Assembly (NCBI GenBank): GCA_022829145.1
Contig: CM040765.1
Location: 15,791,792-15,855,791 of the forward strand
Length of the DNA stretch: 64,000 nt
Origin: Albula goreensis
Taxonomy: Eukaryota; Chordata; Actinopteri; Albuliformes; Albulidae
Reading direction: 5' to 3'
The notes under the pieces were generated by a model. The model was not told the origin of the DNA and did no database searches. It saw nothing but the letters and a program-made list of their open reading frames with translations. How positions within the stretch are numbered: the first letter of the stretch is position 1; every line of letters starts with the position of its first letter. This document shows, in pieces, positions 38,496 through 50,100 of the stretch. The position numbers and the translations under genes were made by a program.

Positions 38496-39407
38496 AAAAT
38501 CTACCCTGTGCTCCGGCTTTGCTTAGCCTTCTTGGCTGTTCCCCAATTCCTTTTCTACATTAAGAGCAGAGTGGTGAAAAACCTTGTAAAATCATACAGA
38601 AGAATTCTGCAATTGATTTACTCCACGTTATAAGGCGTTGCCTGACAGGAGCAAACTGCTCCCCTAAGGTGGAGACTTCCATTCAAAAGAAGATAATTGC
38701 TCTTCTTTAAGCCAATGTGCTAGTGAGGTACACTGCAGTTTTTAGTGAAGGCATTAATAAATGTGATTAAAACGTGTATTTCAATCCACTGCCAGCAGTG
38801 AATCTGCTGTAGCAGTTGGACCGGTTTTGCACCAGGGGGCCTTTGCTCACTATGTCAGAATATAACTTTATTTTTCTGTGATGATGACTGGCTTTTCAGT
38901 CATTTGCTGAGGGCTGTTGAGAAGGCCGGGTCCATGTCATGTTCACAGCTCGATAAACTCCACATAACCGTACCCTTATTTTGTTTTCCACGGTTATTTA
39001 CATTCCAGTGAAGAGCATGCTGGAAGACTGAAAGACAAGGAGCCTCGGCTGTGACAGGGCCTGGGTGAGTCAGGCTAACAGACCTGGACGTGGGGTGTCC
39101 ATGGGCAGGTACTGACTGGCGGTTGTTAGTAAAATCAAGAGAGCGGAGAAAACATGTTCTTACCCCCCTGGGAGAATGGGCTGCCTATACAAAATTCACA
39201 ACAAATTTGTTTCCAAGGAGCTTGCTCCTCAGCGGTGACATGTTTATCAGTCATTCTGCTCTCTGCCTGTCACCCACAGCATTCCAGGTGGCTCCTGTGA
39301 TTGGGCTCCATGACAAATGAACGACTAATATTTTACAGCATGAGGAGAAGTGTGAGTTTAGGAGGAGCTGAAACTCATCGGCAGAAGCCTGTTGGAAGAG
39401 TCATAAT

Positions 39408-39582
39408 GGTCTGGATTCAATCAAAATGTGTCCTTAGCTAATAAATCCACAAAGGTCACTTTTGTGTCGATCTGTGCATAATTTTTACATTCATTTTGGT
39501 GATTGCTGACTCTGGCAAGCAGTTTTCTTTTACACAAAAAGAAAAACCAAAATTAAGGACAAATGTTGATTGAATCCAGGCC
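39408..39582. mobile_element. MITE-like non-autonomous DNA transposon, 175 bp
   Basis: The two ends form terminal inverted repeats of about 32 bases. The left end begins GGTCTGGATTCAATCAAAAT and the right end, read on the other strand, begins GGCCTGGATTCAATCAACAT. Both continue to TTGTCCTTA-like words, and about 27 of 32 positions agree. The 110-base interior is AT-rich and non-coding, so any transposition would need a transposase supplied by a related full-length element. I see no convincing target-site duplication, which prevents superfamily assignment. Fragments with the same end are noted at 36019, 26229 and possibly 45729. Confidence 0.75.
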
Positions 39583-39850
39583 TGTGTGTCTATCGGGTCA
39601 GAAGTGTCCATCCCATGCCATATGCAGAAAAATTAACACGTCTGGAAAAAATAGTGCTTTAACGATGTGATCAGATAGAACAATCCCCATGGAGAATAAG
39701 GAGAAGCGATACAGTACTAATTAATCGTTTATTTTTGGCAGCCCACCAAGGATAAATAGCGGGCTGTGGGCCAACGCTTTGCGTTTCTGGGCCCAGAGCC
39801 TGTCCCTGCACCTGCTGCCTTTCTGGGGTGGCTGGGAGGCAGACCTGCAT

Positions 39851-40216
39851 CGTGAGCGCACCGGCGCGACGTGCTAAAGCGCTGGTAGGTGGTCCAGCAC
39901 CTGGGTCTCAACTCAGGCCCCCAAAACAGCTGTGGTGTAAGCCAGGGCTGGAGTGTGTGCACAGCTTGTGGGGAGGGTGCGCTGGGGGAGAGAGGGTGTC
40001 AGCTTGCCGTCAAAGACACATTTTCACACCGCTGCGGCGGATTTGCCAGCCCCGTGGCTCGGGCTGTGCCGTTTGTGTCATCGGTGGCCTCAGTGGGACG
40101 AGCAAACGAACCCGGCAAGGTTTTTCGCAACTGTGTCCAGTTCTCCCCGCCTGGCTTCAGGCCCCGTTGTGCATATTCCTGTGTTTAATTTCGAGGGCCG
40201 ATCGATTTATCAGACG
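39851..40216. promoter_or_regulatory. CpG-dense block
   Basis: I count about 26 CpGs in 366 bases, with a tight cluster of seven in 45 bases at 39851-39892 (GCGCACCGGCGCGACG). Overlapping open frames of 99-147 codons in different frames are a by-product of the GC-rich composition, and none shows a domain. The block may be a CpG island promoter or a distal element. There is no TATA box or recognisable downstream exon. Confidence 0.4.
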
Positions 40217-41084
40217 GCTGATTTTCATTACTGCTCTGCTGTTTATGAGCCAGGCTTGATTGTTTCCGTGCTGCAGACGTCCTCTCCAATGAGGAGGTCC
40301 AAATGCAGCTGCGTCCAGTTAGACAGAGGCTCCATGCTAAGCCCATTATGTCCACGGGCCTGTCAAAACAAGGACGACTGGGGTAACACATTTTGAAGAT
40401 AATAGCCATTCCCACATGTAAGTTTGAAATGGCTTGACTGGTGAGCAGCAGCCTGAAAAGTAGCAGTGGTTGGCACATGCATTTTGAGGGAACTTGTTGT
40501 GAACAACTGATGGAGTGCCTTGAAGTTATGGGATGGACCAGCAATCATGACTGGACTCCCTAGACAGAAAAGCAAATGAAAAATGGAGATTATCAAAGTT
40601 CCTCATGCAAAGCTTTGACTCAGTCTAACTCTATTCCAAATATTAAAAGTGTGCACAATGTAGTATGTGGTCAGCTGTGCTCCAAAACCACATTTTCTTT
40701 TTTTTTTTTTTTTTTTACAATTTTTAATAACTTACTCAACCATGTCCACATTCAGCTTATGTAATGAATTGCCTGAAATTATGGTTTGGATTCAAACCAA
40801 CACCACACATGCCATGGCTGTGTCAAAATTCTCCTTATGCCATTTCAACCTTAAAATATAATTGAACTACAGGTTTGTGGGAAAGTCCGGAAATTCAACA
40901 GTGCCCCTAGTTCAAAGGTTACTCAGGCTTGGCGGAGGGGAGATGTGACAGATGCAAATCGTTTAAAAACATTTATGTCTGCATAAGCGAAGGGAAACAG
41001 AGAGCCACGTGATCTCTTGTTTGCATTAATCTACAGCTCTCTCTGAGCTGGGGGGCGGCACCTTTAATAATGACCCCTTCAGTC

Positions 41085-41257
41085 TACTCCAGCACAGATC
41101 AGCCTATAGCCCTGCTTGTGGGCAATCAAGCAAAAGAGGTTAATTGTACCTACTGCTCCAATCATCTGAGTTCTCACAACGTGTCTTCGTTCCGCTCTGG
41201 GATAATTAGTGTGACTGCACCCCTCCCCCATCAGCTCATCACCCCCCCACACACCCC
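41085..41257. promoter_or_regulatory. Candidate conserved non-coding segment
   Basis: Gene-free sequence with GTTAATTGTACC, CCAATCATCTGAG and GGGATAATTAGTGTGAC words, directly before a C-rich run and the CpG block at 41258. The mixed AT-core and CpG-flank structure resembles vertebrate developmental enhancers. Conservation was not tested. Confidence 0.2.
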
Positions 41258-41341
41258 CGGCGTCCGCCCCACCTGAGGGCTGCCGCGTGGCGTGTGATGA
41301 GCGCGTTTACACTTTCGTCTGTTAGCGTAGCCCCCATCGCG
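41258..41341. promoter_or_regulatory. Short CpG-dense block
   Basis: About 12 CpGs in 84 bases (for example GGCGTCCGCC, GCCGCGTGGCG, GAGCGCG). It is small for a CpG island but clear against CpG-poor surroundings. It lies about 120 bases before the tandem array at 41463. Confidence 0.35.
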
Positions 41342-41462
41342 AGGAGCTTGGCCTGCATTGGTCTTATTGTGACTCAATAGCCTGTTAATAATGAGGGCTG
41401 GGCTCCTCACTGCTTCACTCCGCACATGCTAAGACAGACCAACCAGCTTACAGCACACACAA

Positions 41463-41765
41463 TGAAGAAACATGTATGAAGCACACATGTATAAACGACT
41501 GCATTGTAGGGGAGCGTGTATAATTGACCATAGCATGTATAAATATCTGTATCATAAGGGACCGTGGATAAATGACCACTGACTAAGAGAACATGAACAA
41601 ATGACTCGCCTGTAAGGGATCACATAAGTGTCTGTAGCCTAGGGAAATATGTATAAATGGATGTAGCTGAAGAGAGCAAGTTTAAATGATTGTATTTTAA
41701 GGGAGTTTTTATAAATGATCCTATTGTAACAGAGCGGGTGCAAATGACTACAGCATAAGAAACCA
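41463..41765. repeat. Decayed minisatellite, about 10 units of 27-32 bp
   Basis: About ten tandem units align to a consensus close to ATGTATAAATGACTGTATCG followed by TAAGGGAGC. Examples are ATGTATAAATATCTGTATC, GTGGATAAATGACC, ATGAACAAATGACTCGCC, ATGTATAAATGGATGTAGC, TTTTTATAAATGATCC and GGGTGCAAATGACTAC. The ATAAATGA and AAGGGA words are best kept. Units differ at many positions, so the array is old. It is unrelated by sequence to the arrays at 130, 15838 and 53895. Confidence 0.8.
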
Positions 41766-42389
41766 TTTACAAGCTGTTTTTCTTAATGTAGGCGACCAGA
41801 AGTAGATTCTGGAGTTGGGGATAGGCTCCCAGACAAGTGGGGAAGGAGCAGACAGCTGTTTTTCCAGAACACGGAGTATCCCCTTCCATTCCACCCCGGA
41901 AGTGAGTGCTCCTGTCAACAGCTCCTGGGACAGGACGGATTCTAGCCTTTCATCGCGGGAATAACGACGACCGGAGCAAACTTCTCCACATTCCAGTCCC
42001 TGCTCTACATGGGCCTTCATCCCACCATTCTCATTCCACAATAATGCACTTCCTCAATGGTATCTTTTTTTCCACATGTAATTATAGCGAGTTAGACAAC
42101 TGATAAAAATGCGACCCTATTAGTATTTGTGTTTTAATTTCTAAAAGCCAATATGAAACGAGCTTGGGTATTCTTGGTGGAATGAAAATAACAGGTACTG
42201 AGATGATGGGATTTTTCTTTTTCATTTTTTATTTCCTTGACATGTAGGCGGCTCTAGGTAAGTAGGAAGATGTTTTAAATGTCCTGTCATGATCATAACT
42301 CAAAAGGTGCCAGTGCCAGAGGTTGAAATGGCAGGAGAACCAACCCCCCAGATCAGATATCCTCGCAGCCGTCCTGAGAATTCAAGGCT

Positions 42390-42399
42390 CCATATATGG
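42390..42399. promoter_or_regulatory. Perfect CArG box (SRF-type site)
   Basis: CCATATATGG is an exact CC(A/T)6GG palindrome, the serum response factor site. About 65 bases downstream are TTATTTAC (forkhead-type) and ACACGTGG (CACGTG E-box, 42462-42467). The segment 42340-42530 is gene-free and has several CpGs. A 10-base site can occur by chance in 64 kb. Confidence 0.35.
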
Positions 42400-45300
42400 C
42401 AGACCCGCGAGGGGAACACTGGCACTCTGTCTGTGAGCCTCCCTGCCAGCGGCTTTATTTACACGTGGACACGGTGCAGATCCAAACCATGGCGAAGGTC
42501 TCCTATCTGTCTCGCGTAAAGATGGGACATGTATTTACCACAACAAGCTCTGTGTTATTGTAACTCAACAAATGTATGAACAAATTATAAGGACAAAAAA
42601 CAGTATTTTTTATATTATATTTTTCCTTTTCTTCATTTTTTGGCTTTGATCAGATGATTTGCACATAATAATTTCAGACCTCAGGGAAACGTTTGGAGAC
42701 GTTCTTTGATACAGAAAATCCCAAATGCAACGCTTTCAAAGACAAAGGCCCAGGGACCGGCACTAGGAGAACACACAACGCCGTCTCAGTTTAGGATTTT
42801 GTCCACTATTACAACTGTGATTCATATAAAATTGAAGAAATCTGCAAAAAAAAAAAAAAAAATATTTATATATACATATATTTGTTATAAATGAAAACTG
42901 TGGAATGGGAATGTTTTCCTGCCACATCGGTAAGGGAGGAAAGTCTGGCCTTGTTTCTGAAATGAGACCTAATCATGGATTAGAGGAATCTGAAATCCTT
43001 ATATATAGTTAATCAGTGTGGAGTAAAAAAAAAGGCATGAGGGAGGTCACATGACCTCTAGAGTCAACATTTATTCTGAAGGGGACACTTGAGAACAGAA
43101 CCCTTATTCAGATGTGTATGGGCAGCGGGTAAGACTGCTTGTAGAGCTAAAGCACTCATGCAGACTCACACTGTTTATAAGGATAAAAATATATCCTGCC
43201 TGGCTGCAGGTCCACATTCTGTCAAATATGACCACTTCTAATCTGCTCATGAATTGAGGAAAAATCTGTGTCTGTAAAATGCATATTAGTGTGAGAGGTG
43301 GTGGATGGTCGGATCCCAAAAAAAGTTGATCATCCTGATTAACACATTTACACATTTTGAATGATCATTTAACAGAAAGGCTAATGGAACTTTAAAAAAA
43401 TGCACACAAGATTTACCATACAGCAGAACGGTAGCAATTCATTTGCTGGCTTGAGGCTTTTAGGTAATTATCTGTAGGCCCAGTCTAGCCTGAGCCAATT
43501 AAAAATGATGTATGGTCTTGTGTTTCAGCAAGAGCTGGTTTTCAGGAAACACACATCCATCAACTTAATAAGCCGTCTATTTAGCTCATGACAGAACTCT
43601 TAAAATGACATAATCTGATTGGTTGACACCAAAGGACAACTTAAAACTGGGTGACTTGTGTAAAATTCAGAAATGGCCTTTTTTTTCAATTTTATTCAGT
43701 TTTCTTAGACTGCAATACTGTGGCTATCTGTGCCATTTTCCTCCTGAATGTAATTCAAGGAACTTCCTAAAACCTGTTTTCACAGGCCTACAACCTAATT
43801 TAAACACAGTCTTTCCAGAAATAACACCATCTCATACCACCTGCTGATACTAATTAAATATGCAATTAAGTTCAAAGAAAATATATAAATGAGGCCACAT
43901 CTCAAATGTTCTCTTTCCAAAAATGTCTTTTACTTCTCTGCAAATGACACCCTCCGAAGAAAGAGATGTAGGGAAGCAGAACCATTAATATAACTTTTAC
44001 TTGCAAATCATGACATGGATCTCAGTGATATTTATGACTTTGATCAAACTTAAGTCACTGTGTTCCTCCTGAGTTCTGAGCTCTTGTGTCAATGTTGGAA
44101 GGTCGGACCACTGGCTCACAGTGACAGACATGCAGTCAGACGGACAGCCGTGAGGAACAAGTGCCCCACATCCATCTCTAGGCCCCAGGAAGTGTGGAGA
44201 GACAGGGGGGAGTGAAAATCATGCAGGATTTTGGCACCTCTTGACCAAGTCATTTTTTATCATTACGAAAGTCAGGCATGCCACACTCAATCACCGGTAA
44301 ATTCCTCACAACTTTTCACAGTAAGTAAGGTGTTGTTTACACTAAGAAGGTTTAAGGTCATATTCTGTATGCCTGGCTGAGAGAGAGAGTGTCTGTGAAC
44401 AGACAGAGAAAGAAAAGTTGCCTTGCATGAGTTTTTTTTGCTTATAAACCTCTCTAAACTGGACCTTGATAATGAAAATTGAGAATGCATCAGTGCAGTG
44501 TGAATATGTGGTCTTCATTCTCAACATACAGTACATTTCCATGTGACATAACAGAAACATCCATCCATCCACATCCATAAACTTTTATCCGAAAACTTTC
44601 CGGTGTTATGAGTGTTTTCTCTCTCCTCTAGTTCTGTTGTCTGGTGATTTTTTCTGCTTATTTTAGGATGTGTTTTTCATGTACATTAAAGTCAAAATAG
44701 TCTTATTGGTTTAAAAATGACTATTTCCTTTCCCATATCCCCTCTTTGCATCTCATTCCACACAATTCAACATTCATACGACTGCTTGTACTTCACTGAG
44801 AAAAAAGTCAAGCCATTCTTTAATGACAGCTGTGATACATTGTCTCTGACTACTTCCTCTTGACTTGTAACTTTCACTGTGATGCTCCACAGCTTAGCCA
44901 AAGGAGTAGACTTGTGTCAAAATGAGAGTTCATTAGGTTGCATCGCTACAGCTCATGAGCACATGCAGAGGGTCCCTAGGGTCGCTACGTAATTACCTGT
45001 GAGTCAAGAAGGGCAAATGGAGTGTTTACCTTGCCCCGAGGGCACCACCGTACGAAAACTCGCTAAAAGACAGACAAGGTTCACATTTGTTCCACTTTGT
45101 ATCGGTTATCCCTCTTTAAAAACTAATTACCCTTTTACCGTTTACCCTTTAGGGCCCACAACTTATGTATTTTATTCCTCATTAGAAATGCAGTAGCTAA
45201 TATCATGTAACAACCAAAGGAAAAATGTGTGCTTGAGACAAAGGCATTTAAGGCCCTGGCTCAGGTTAAAGGTGTACTGCGTGAATTTACGTAATACAGT

Positions 45301-45728
45301 TTGGTGGTCAGTCAAATGAAAGTTTAAAAAAAAATGTTGTGAAAAACAGACTTAATTAAAAAGAGTGCATTGCATAGAGAATCCTGATTTTTCACAGCTT
45401 GCTAAGAATGGCCAAAGTATTGTTCCAGGCTACAAATTTACATATCAAAGTACATATTGGTGGACTATGGTGGCTGGTCCTTGAGGGACTCTGCTGTTGA
45501 GGCACCCCATGGTCTGGTACCAGGTCCAGAACATGCCCATGCTGACTGTGGCCCCCTGCGGTTGACTGGGCGCCTGCAGTCTGCCTGTGGTGTTGATCAG
45601 CTGGTGGACTGCAGAGTGAAAAGAAACAACGGCTGGCAACGCACACTTCAATGCAGAGTGTGCACTTGGCTGTGGTATTTCAGACCGATGGAGGATACTG
45701 CCGTTGGGAGACGAGCCTACACAATTAT

Positions 45729-45760
45729 GGGCTAGATTCAACAAAACACGTTTTGATCTT
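45729..45760. mobile_element. Possible end fragment of the GGCCTGGATTCAATC element
   Basis: GGGCTAGATTCAACAAAAC resembles the terminal repeat of the element at 39408, with about four differences over the first nineteen bases. No matching opposite end is visible. This is a low-confidence fragment. Confidence 0.2.
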
Positions 45761-47094
45761 CTAAGGTCATGAAATTCAATCACAATGACCTTGAGGTCTC
45801 TTTATGGAATATGCTGTTATATTTTAGGGTGAAAAGAATACATTCCAATAAATATGTTTACTTGCCTCAAATAAAGACAAGAAACTCAAGGGAAATTAAG
45901 TTGTAATGTAAACTCTATAGGAATAAATTGCATATGTCCTGAAAGAGATTAAATCGTATCTAGAGCTCTGGGCCTAGGCATTCCAGGCTTTGAGAGCTAC
46001 ATTGCAGTTAAAAACTAGCTGTAGAAAAGTACAGACTTGCATCTAGCATGAGAAGACCTTCTCTCACACTCAGACATTGCAGATGACCTCTGACCTTTGA
46101 CCCCATGGGTTCATTCCCTGCTGAACCCTGTGGCTCCATGGGCATGGCCCAGCTGGGAAGGAGAGAGGCTCCCTGAGTTTGGGGGGGCACATCGGCACCC
46201 CAAATCATAGCTCAAACTGTAATACAACATCCCAGCCCAGAGCATCAACACAGAAATTATCCAGCTCAGCTCATAACAGCAGCATAAGAAGTAAGTGAGT
46301 GGCTTAAGCATCAAGAACGCTACAGTTAGATGAATACGTTTTGGATTTAATCATGATGATTGTGCATAAGGGGGCTGTTGCAAATCTATCAGAATTTCAC
46401 CAAAAAGGAGGCAGAATTATGTTTCAATAGACTTTAATTTCTGTGAACATTTCAGTTGACATTCCATTAATGCTTCCAAAGGTCATTGAAAGTCAAGACC
46501 AAAGCATTTGTGGTTTGATTACCATTCCTGCACACTCAGATGTCGCTGATGAGCAAAATGCCATGCTGGAGTCTGTAAGTCCAGTCCTTCATAACTGACT
46601 GACTGAACAAGTGAGAATGTGTTGGGCAGGCCCCAATTTCCAGTCACAGGTGATTTAAAGCATCCAGGGAGATCGATTTAGGAACATATCCAGAAACAGT
46701 GTTACACATCTGTATTCATTATATGTCACAATAAAACTTTAGGTGCAGTGTAGTAAAGTAAGATTAAGGAGAAATCCCTGCTTAATTAACTGTCCCATTG
46801 ATTAGTTGCTTTTAGCAGATTGCAGCACCAAGATTTCCAATACTGTGCTGTGCTTCTATTTTAGCTTACTGTCAATATGATCTTTTTCCCTTGCCTGGAC
46901 CTGCGGCTTCCTGCTGTGTAACCTTCCGTTTGAGACATGTGACTACAAAACAGAGCAGGGTGATCTCAAAATCTCAAGAAATCTGAGTAAGCACAGGGAG
47001 AAACTTGGCAATTGCGAGAGACATGTAAAGAGTTCAGCTGATACATTTTTTGGAGCGTAGCTTTTGGAGCTGCTGAATCAAATTGTGCCTGAGT

Positions 47095-47172
47095 TTAATT
47101 AACATTAAGACCCCCATAATTAACTCCTTAAGCTACAGTGTTGTTAGTTAATTGGCATGAATAACTAATTGT
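47095..47172. promoter_or_regulatory. Homeodomain-core cluster, candidate enhancer
   Basis: Within 78 bases there are five homeodomain-type cores: TTAATTAA (47095-47102), ATTA (47104-47107), TAATTAA (47117-47123), GTTAATTGG (47147-47155) and CTAATTG (47165-47171). They are interleaved with non-AT words (GACCCCC, GCTACAGTG), so the segment is not merely low-complexity AT. Vertebrate developmental enhancers often look like this. The target gene is outside the window. Confidence 0.35.
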
Positions 47173-47174
47173 TA

Positions 47175-50100
47175 GAGTCCTGCTCATGTATATTAGGGGC
47201 CACGTACAGATACTGTTTTTAACATTATGCTGAAGATTTTTGTCTTTTGTCTTGTGTTAAAACAATTGTGTTCCCTTTTCACTAGTGTTGCTTTTTTTGG
47301 CAGTAAACAATTTAGACCCTCCAAACCAGCAGCATCTGTGTGGTCCTAATCTCTTCTCCTCTCCTTAAATCGACTTTCGCATCAGCCTGCAGTGAGCGAG
47401 CATTCCAAGTCTAAAACTGTTTTCATGTGGGAGTGTTTAAGGCCGCGCGGTAATTCTACCACCACCGGGGTCGCCTGGTGCATGGTTGTTTGGCACCGGG
47501 AAACGTACAGGCAACATTGCTGTGTTTATCACAGTTGTTCCTCACTTCTTTAGAAGCAGCACATTAGAACTGGGAGCGGCACAACAGAAATACTGCATTG
47601 TGCTCTGGTTATTGCAGCTTATCTCGCCATCACATCTACACATATGCCTCTGATGTGCGTCTTTTTGTTCAGGATATTGAATTGTCTCCAGCAACTCCTT
47701 TTTTCGGTTTGATGTTATACACAATAGTAAAAAAAATAATACCTCATCCCTGCATGGCTATGTCATTTTACCTCTATAAACATACTTTCATAAAATTGGA
47801 AAAATATGGCTGAGCTCCGGTAACGATAAGGAGAGATTAAGTCAATTTCCTCCCATAAAGGTAGAGGAAGTGTGATACAGCATGGGCTACTCAAAGCGCA
47901 TCGTGCTGGATACCCCTGGGACATGTGTAGTTAAGAGATCCAGCCTCGGATAAAGCAGGGAGTTTCCTGGCTGATTCGGTTTGAGTGCTGTCTCAGAAAC
48001 CAAAAAGAGACGGCAGCCTGATTTAAAACCAAAAAAATGCACCCTGTTAGTGCACGAAAACAGGTGTCCAAAATCATCATAATCCCTTTCTGAAGAATTC
48101 AGCCCTCCATATCATATTTCACAGCTTCTAAACATTCTGCTCCATCAAAAGCTTGGGCCCGTACCTTGGGCCCGGAAAAGCCTGACTCTTGAGTTTAAAA
48201 GTGCTGAGTTGTGGATTCCAGGAAGTGCAATCCTCACAGGATCCTTTCCCAAAAAGTATATTTCATATTCTGCCCTTGCTTTTTTTCTACAGTCAGGTTC
48301 AGGAAAGCTCAGGCAATAAACATAGCCTTGGGACAGACGAGGAAGCTGTTTTGTAGCCAAGCCCATGTGAGCTTTGTGTGTGGCGCCTGGACATATCTTA
48401 GCTCTGATACGGTTCATTTTTCTGTCATGACTGTCAAGCCTCTGCGATAACTTCTCTCATAGGGGCATCGGCGTACATAATATTCCTGGTCTGCATGCTT
48501 GAGAACCGAGGATATGGGTCTGCGATCAGCCGTCTCCAACACCAGAGATGACGTCATCGCCGCATGCTGGTAGCTGACGAAAGGCAGCGTACATTCACAC
48601 GTTTCAACTTGCGAGATTCTTTTCTGTCCCAAGGATGTCCCAAACTAACATCACTGCCAAGTTATTTCGTGTTTACAAATGAATCTTCATGAAAATGAAG
48701 ATAAGAAAACATGAATCATCGAACATGCAAACGAGCTTATTGAAATTTACATTATGCCTCACATCAGTAGTTAAACCTGCTGTCTTTGCTTTTTCAAGAC
48801 ATTAGGTTAAACAATGCATTGTCTGCTTTGCAGAAATTTGCACTGTTACAAAACTACCTTCCTTCCTTACAGATAATGCACAGAAGGAGTATCTATTTAC
48901 AATACAGTCAATAGAAACAAACGACATACACTATCTACAACACATTCCACCACTACAAACGTTGCACAAGGCCTAGCAAGCTACTGATGTCCAAAGCAGT
49001 TGATTTTCCCGTCGAACGAATAGGTCCAAACACAAATGGGTTCAGCCAGCCTGAAAATGAATGGCACGGATGTGAAGTGAGGACAGTACTCAGCTTTGCA
49101 GTCGGAGGCCCCTGCTTGTGATGTGTATTAACTCCAGGACAAATGTGGCGCTTAGCGTCTAGCCAGTTCAGCGTCAAAAATCGTCTCATCACAAGATTAA
49201 CATTGCACCGCAAGCGATGCCGTGACTGATTCCCACAACCGGACTTACGACACATGACATTTACTTCAGCTGTGCACAGCCTGTCTGCTGGGCTATAAAG
49301 ACAGAGGGTCAAGAACCATCATAAGAATCATGACAAACACTTACTGTTTTCAAGAGCAATGGGACTGATGCATTAAAATACGCTTTATTGGAGTCATATT
49401 TATCACAATTTCTTTTTACGAGTGTGTCATATGATTCTTGGCTCTTCTCAGTTTGCGCATTGTGGTTCTCTTAAAATGTTTAAAAACATGAGTCAGACGG
49501 AATGTATAACACTGTTGAATTTGGAAACAAAAAAGGCAATTAGCTCTGAGGCGCACAGAACAGTGTATTTCATCGACATATATGACAAACCATTCCTGTG
49601 TGCTGTGTGACAGAATACATTTTGAATTCATGGGATGACAATAACCATACTGTGTGCTGAACTCCAGGGATGTAAAGTTTGTGATTTCATTACATCGCTG
49701 TTGGAAGGAGCAGGTGTGACAACTGTCATCATTCTTGTTCTCATATAATGGTTCAATAACAAGACCTAATCACAACCCTTGGTTAAATAGGTGTCTACAT
49801 TCCACCTTTGGAATAGGACCAGAAAACAAAAACAACTTTGAGCTCAACCAAACATAAAAACTGAAGCACAGTTTACCAAATCTACTGAATTTTACAGAGA
49901 TTACAGATTCACACTCGGCTTCAAGAGAGGAACTAATCTTGAAACAAATATATCAGGTTTTGGGCAATTCTCCTTTTTGGGCTTCCATTTTAAAATAATG
50001 TATCTTATACAGAAGTGTAAAAACACCAGAGGTACCACCATGTATTTTTCCACCCATTCCCTAAACCAGCTGACTCTCATTAGCAGAATTCTTCAGAAAG

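Larger units (their letters stand above)
35848..39407. other. Stretch without recognisable gene
   Basis: No supported gene. It holds a possible MITE fragment (36019-36125), a candidate regulatory segment (36480-36700) and a (CA)n array (38454-38492). Around 37278-37297 a GGGTGGAGGT decamer is tandemly doubled. Open frames are short. Confidence 0.45.
41766..47090. other. Stretch without recognisable gene
   Basis: No supported gene. It holds an SRF-type site (42390-42399), an A17 run (42846-42862), a possible MITE end at 45729 (GGGCTAGATTCAACAAAAC) and, at 44382-44397, a 7-base inverted repeat TGTCTGT-GA-ACAGACA. The + frame at 45457-45735 and - frame at 45445-45783 overlap each other and show no domain. 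Confidence 0.45.

Noticed and set aside
39828-40396. Three overlapping + frames of 99-147 codons and a - frame
   Set aside because: They occupy different frames of a CpG-rich segment, and none has a domain or exon-like boundaries.
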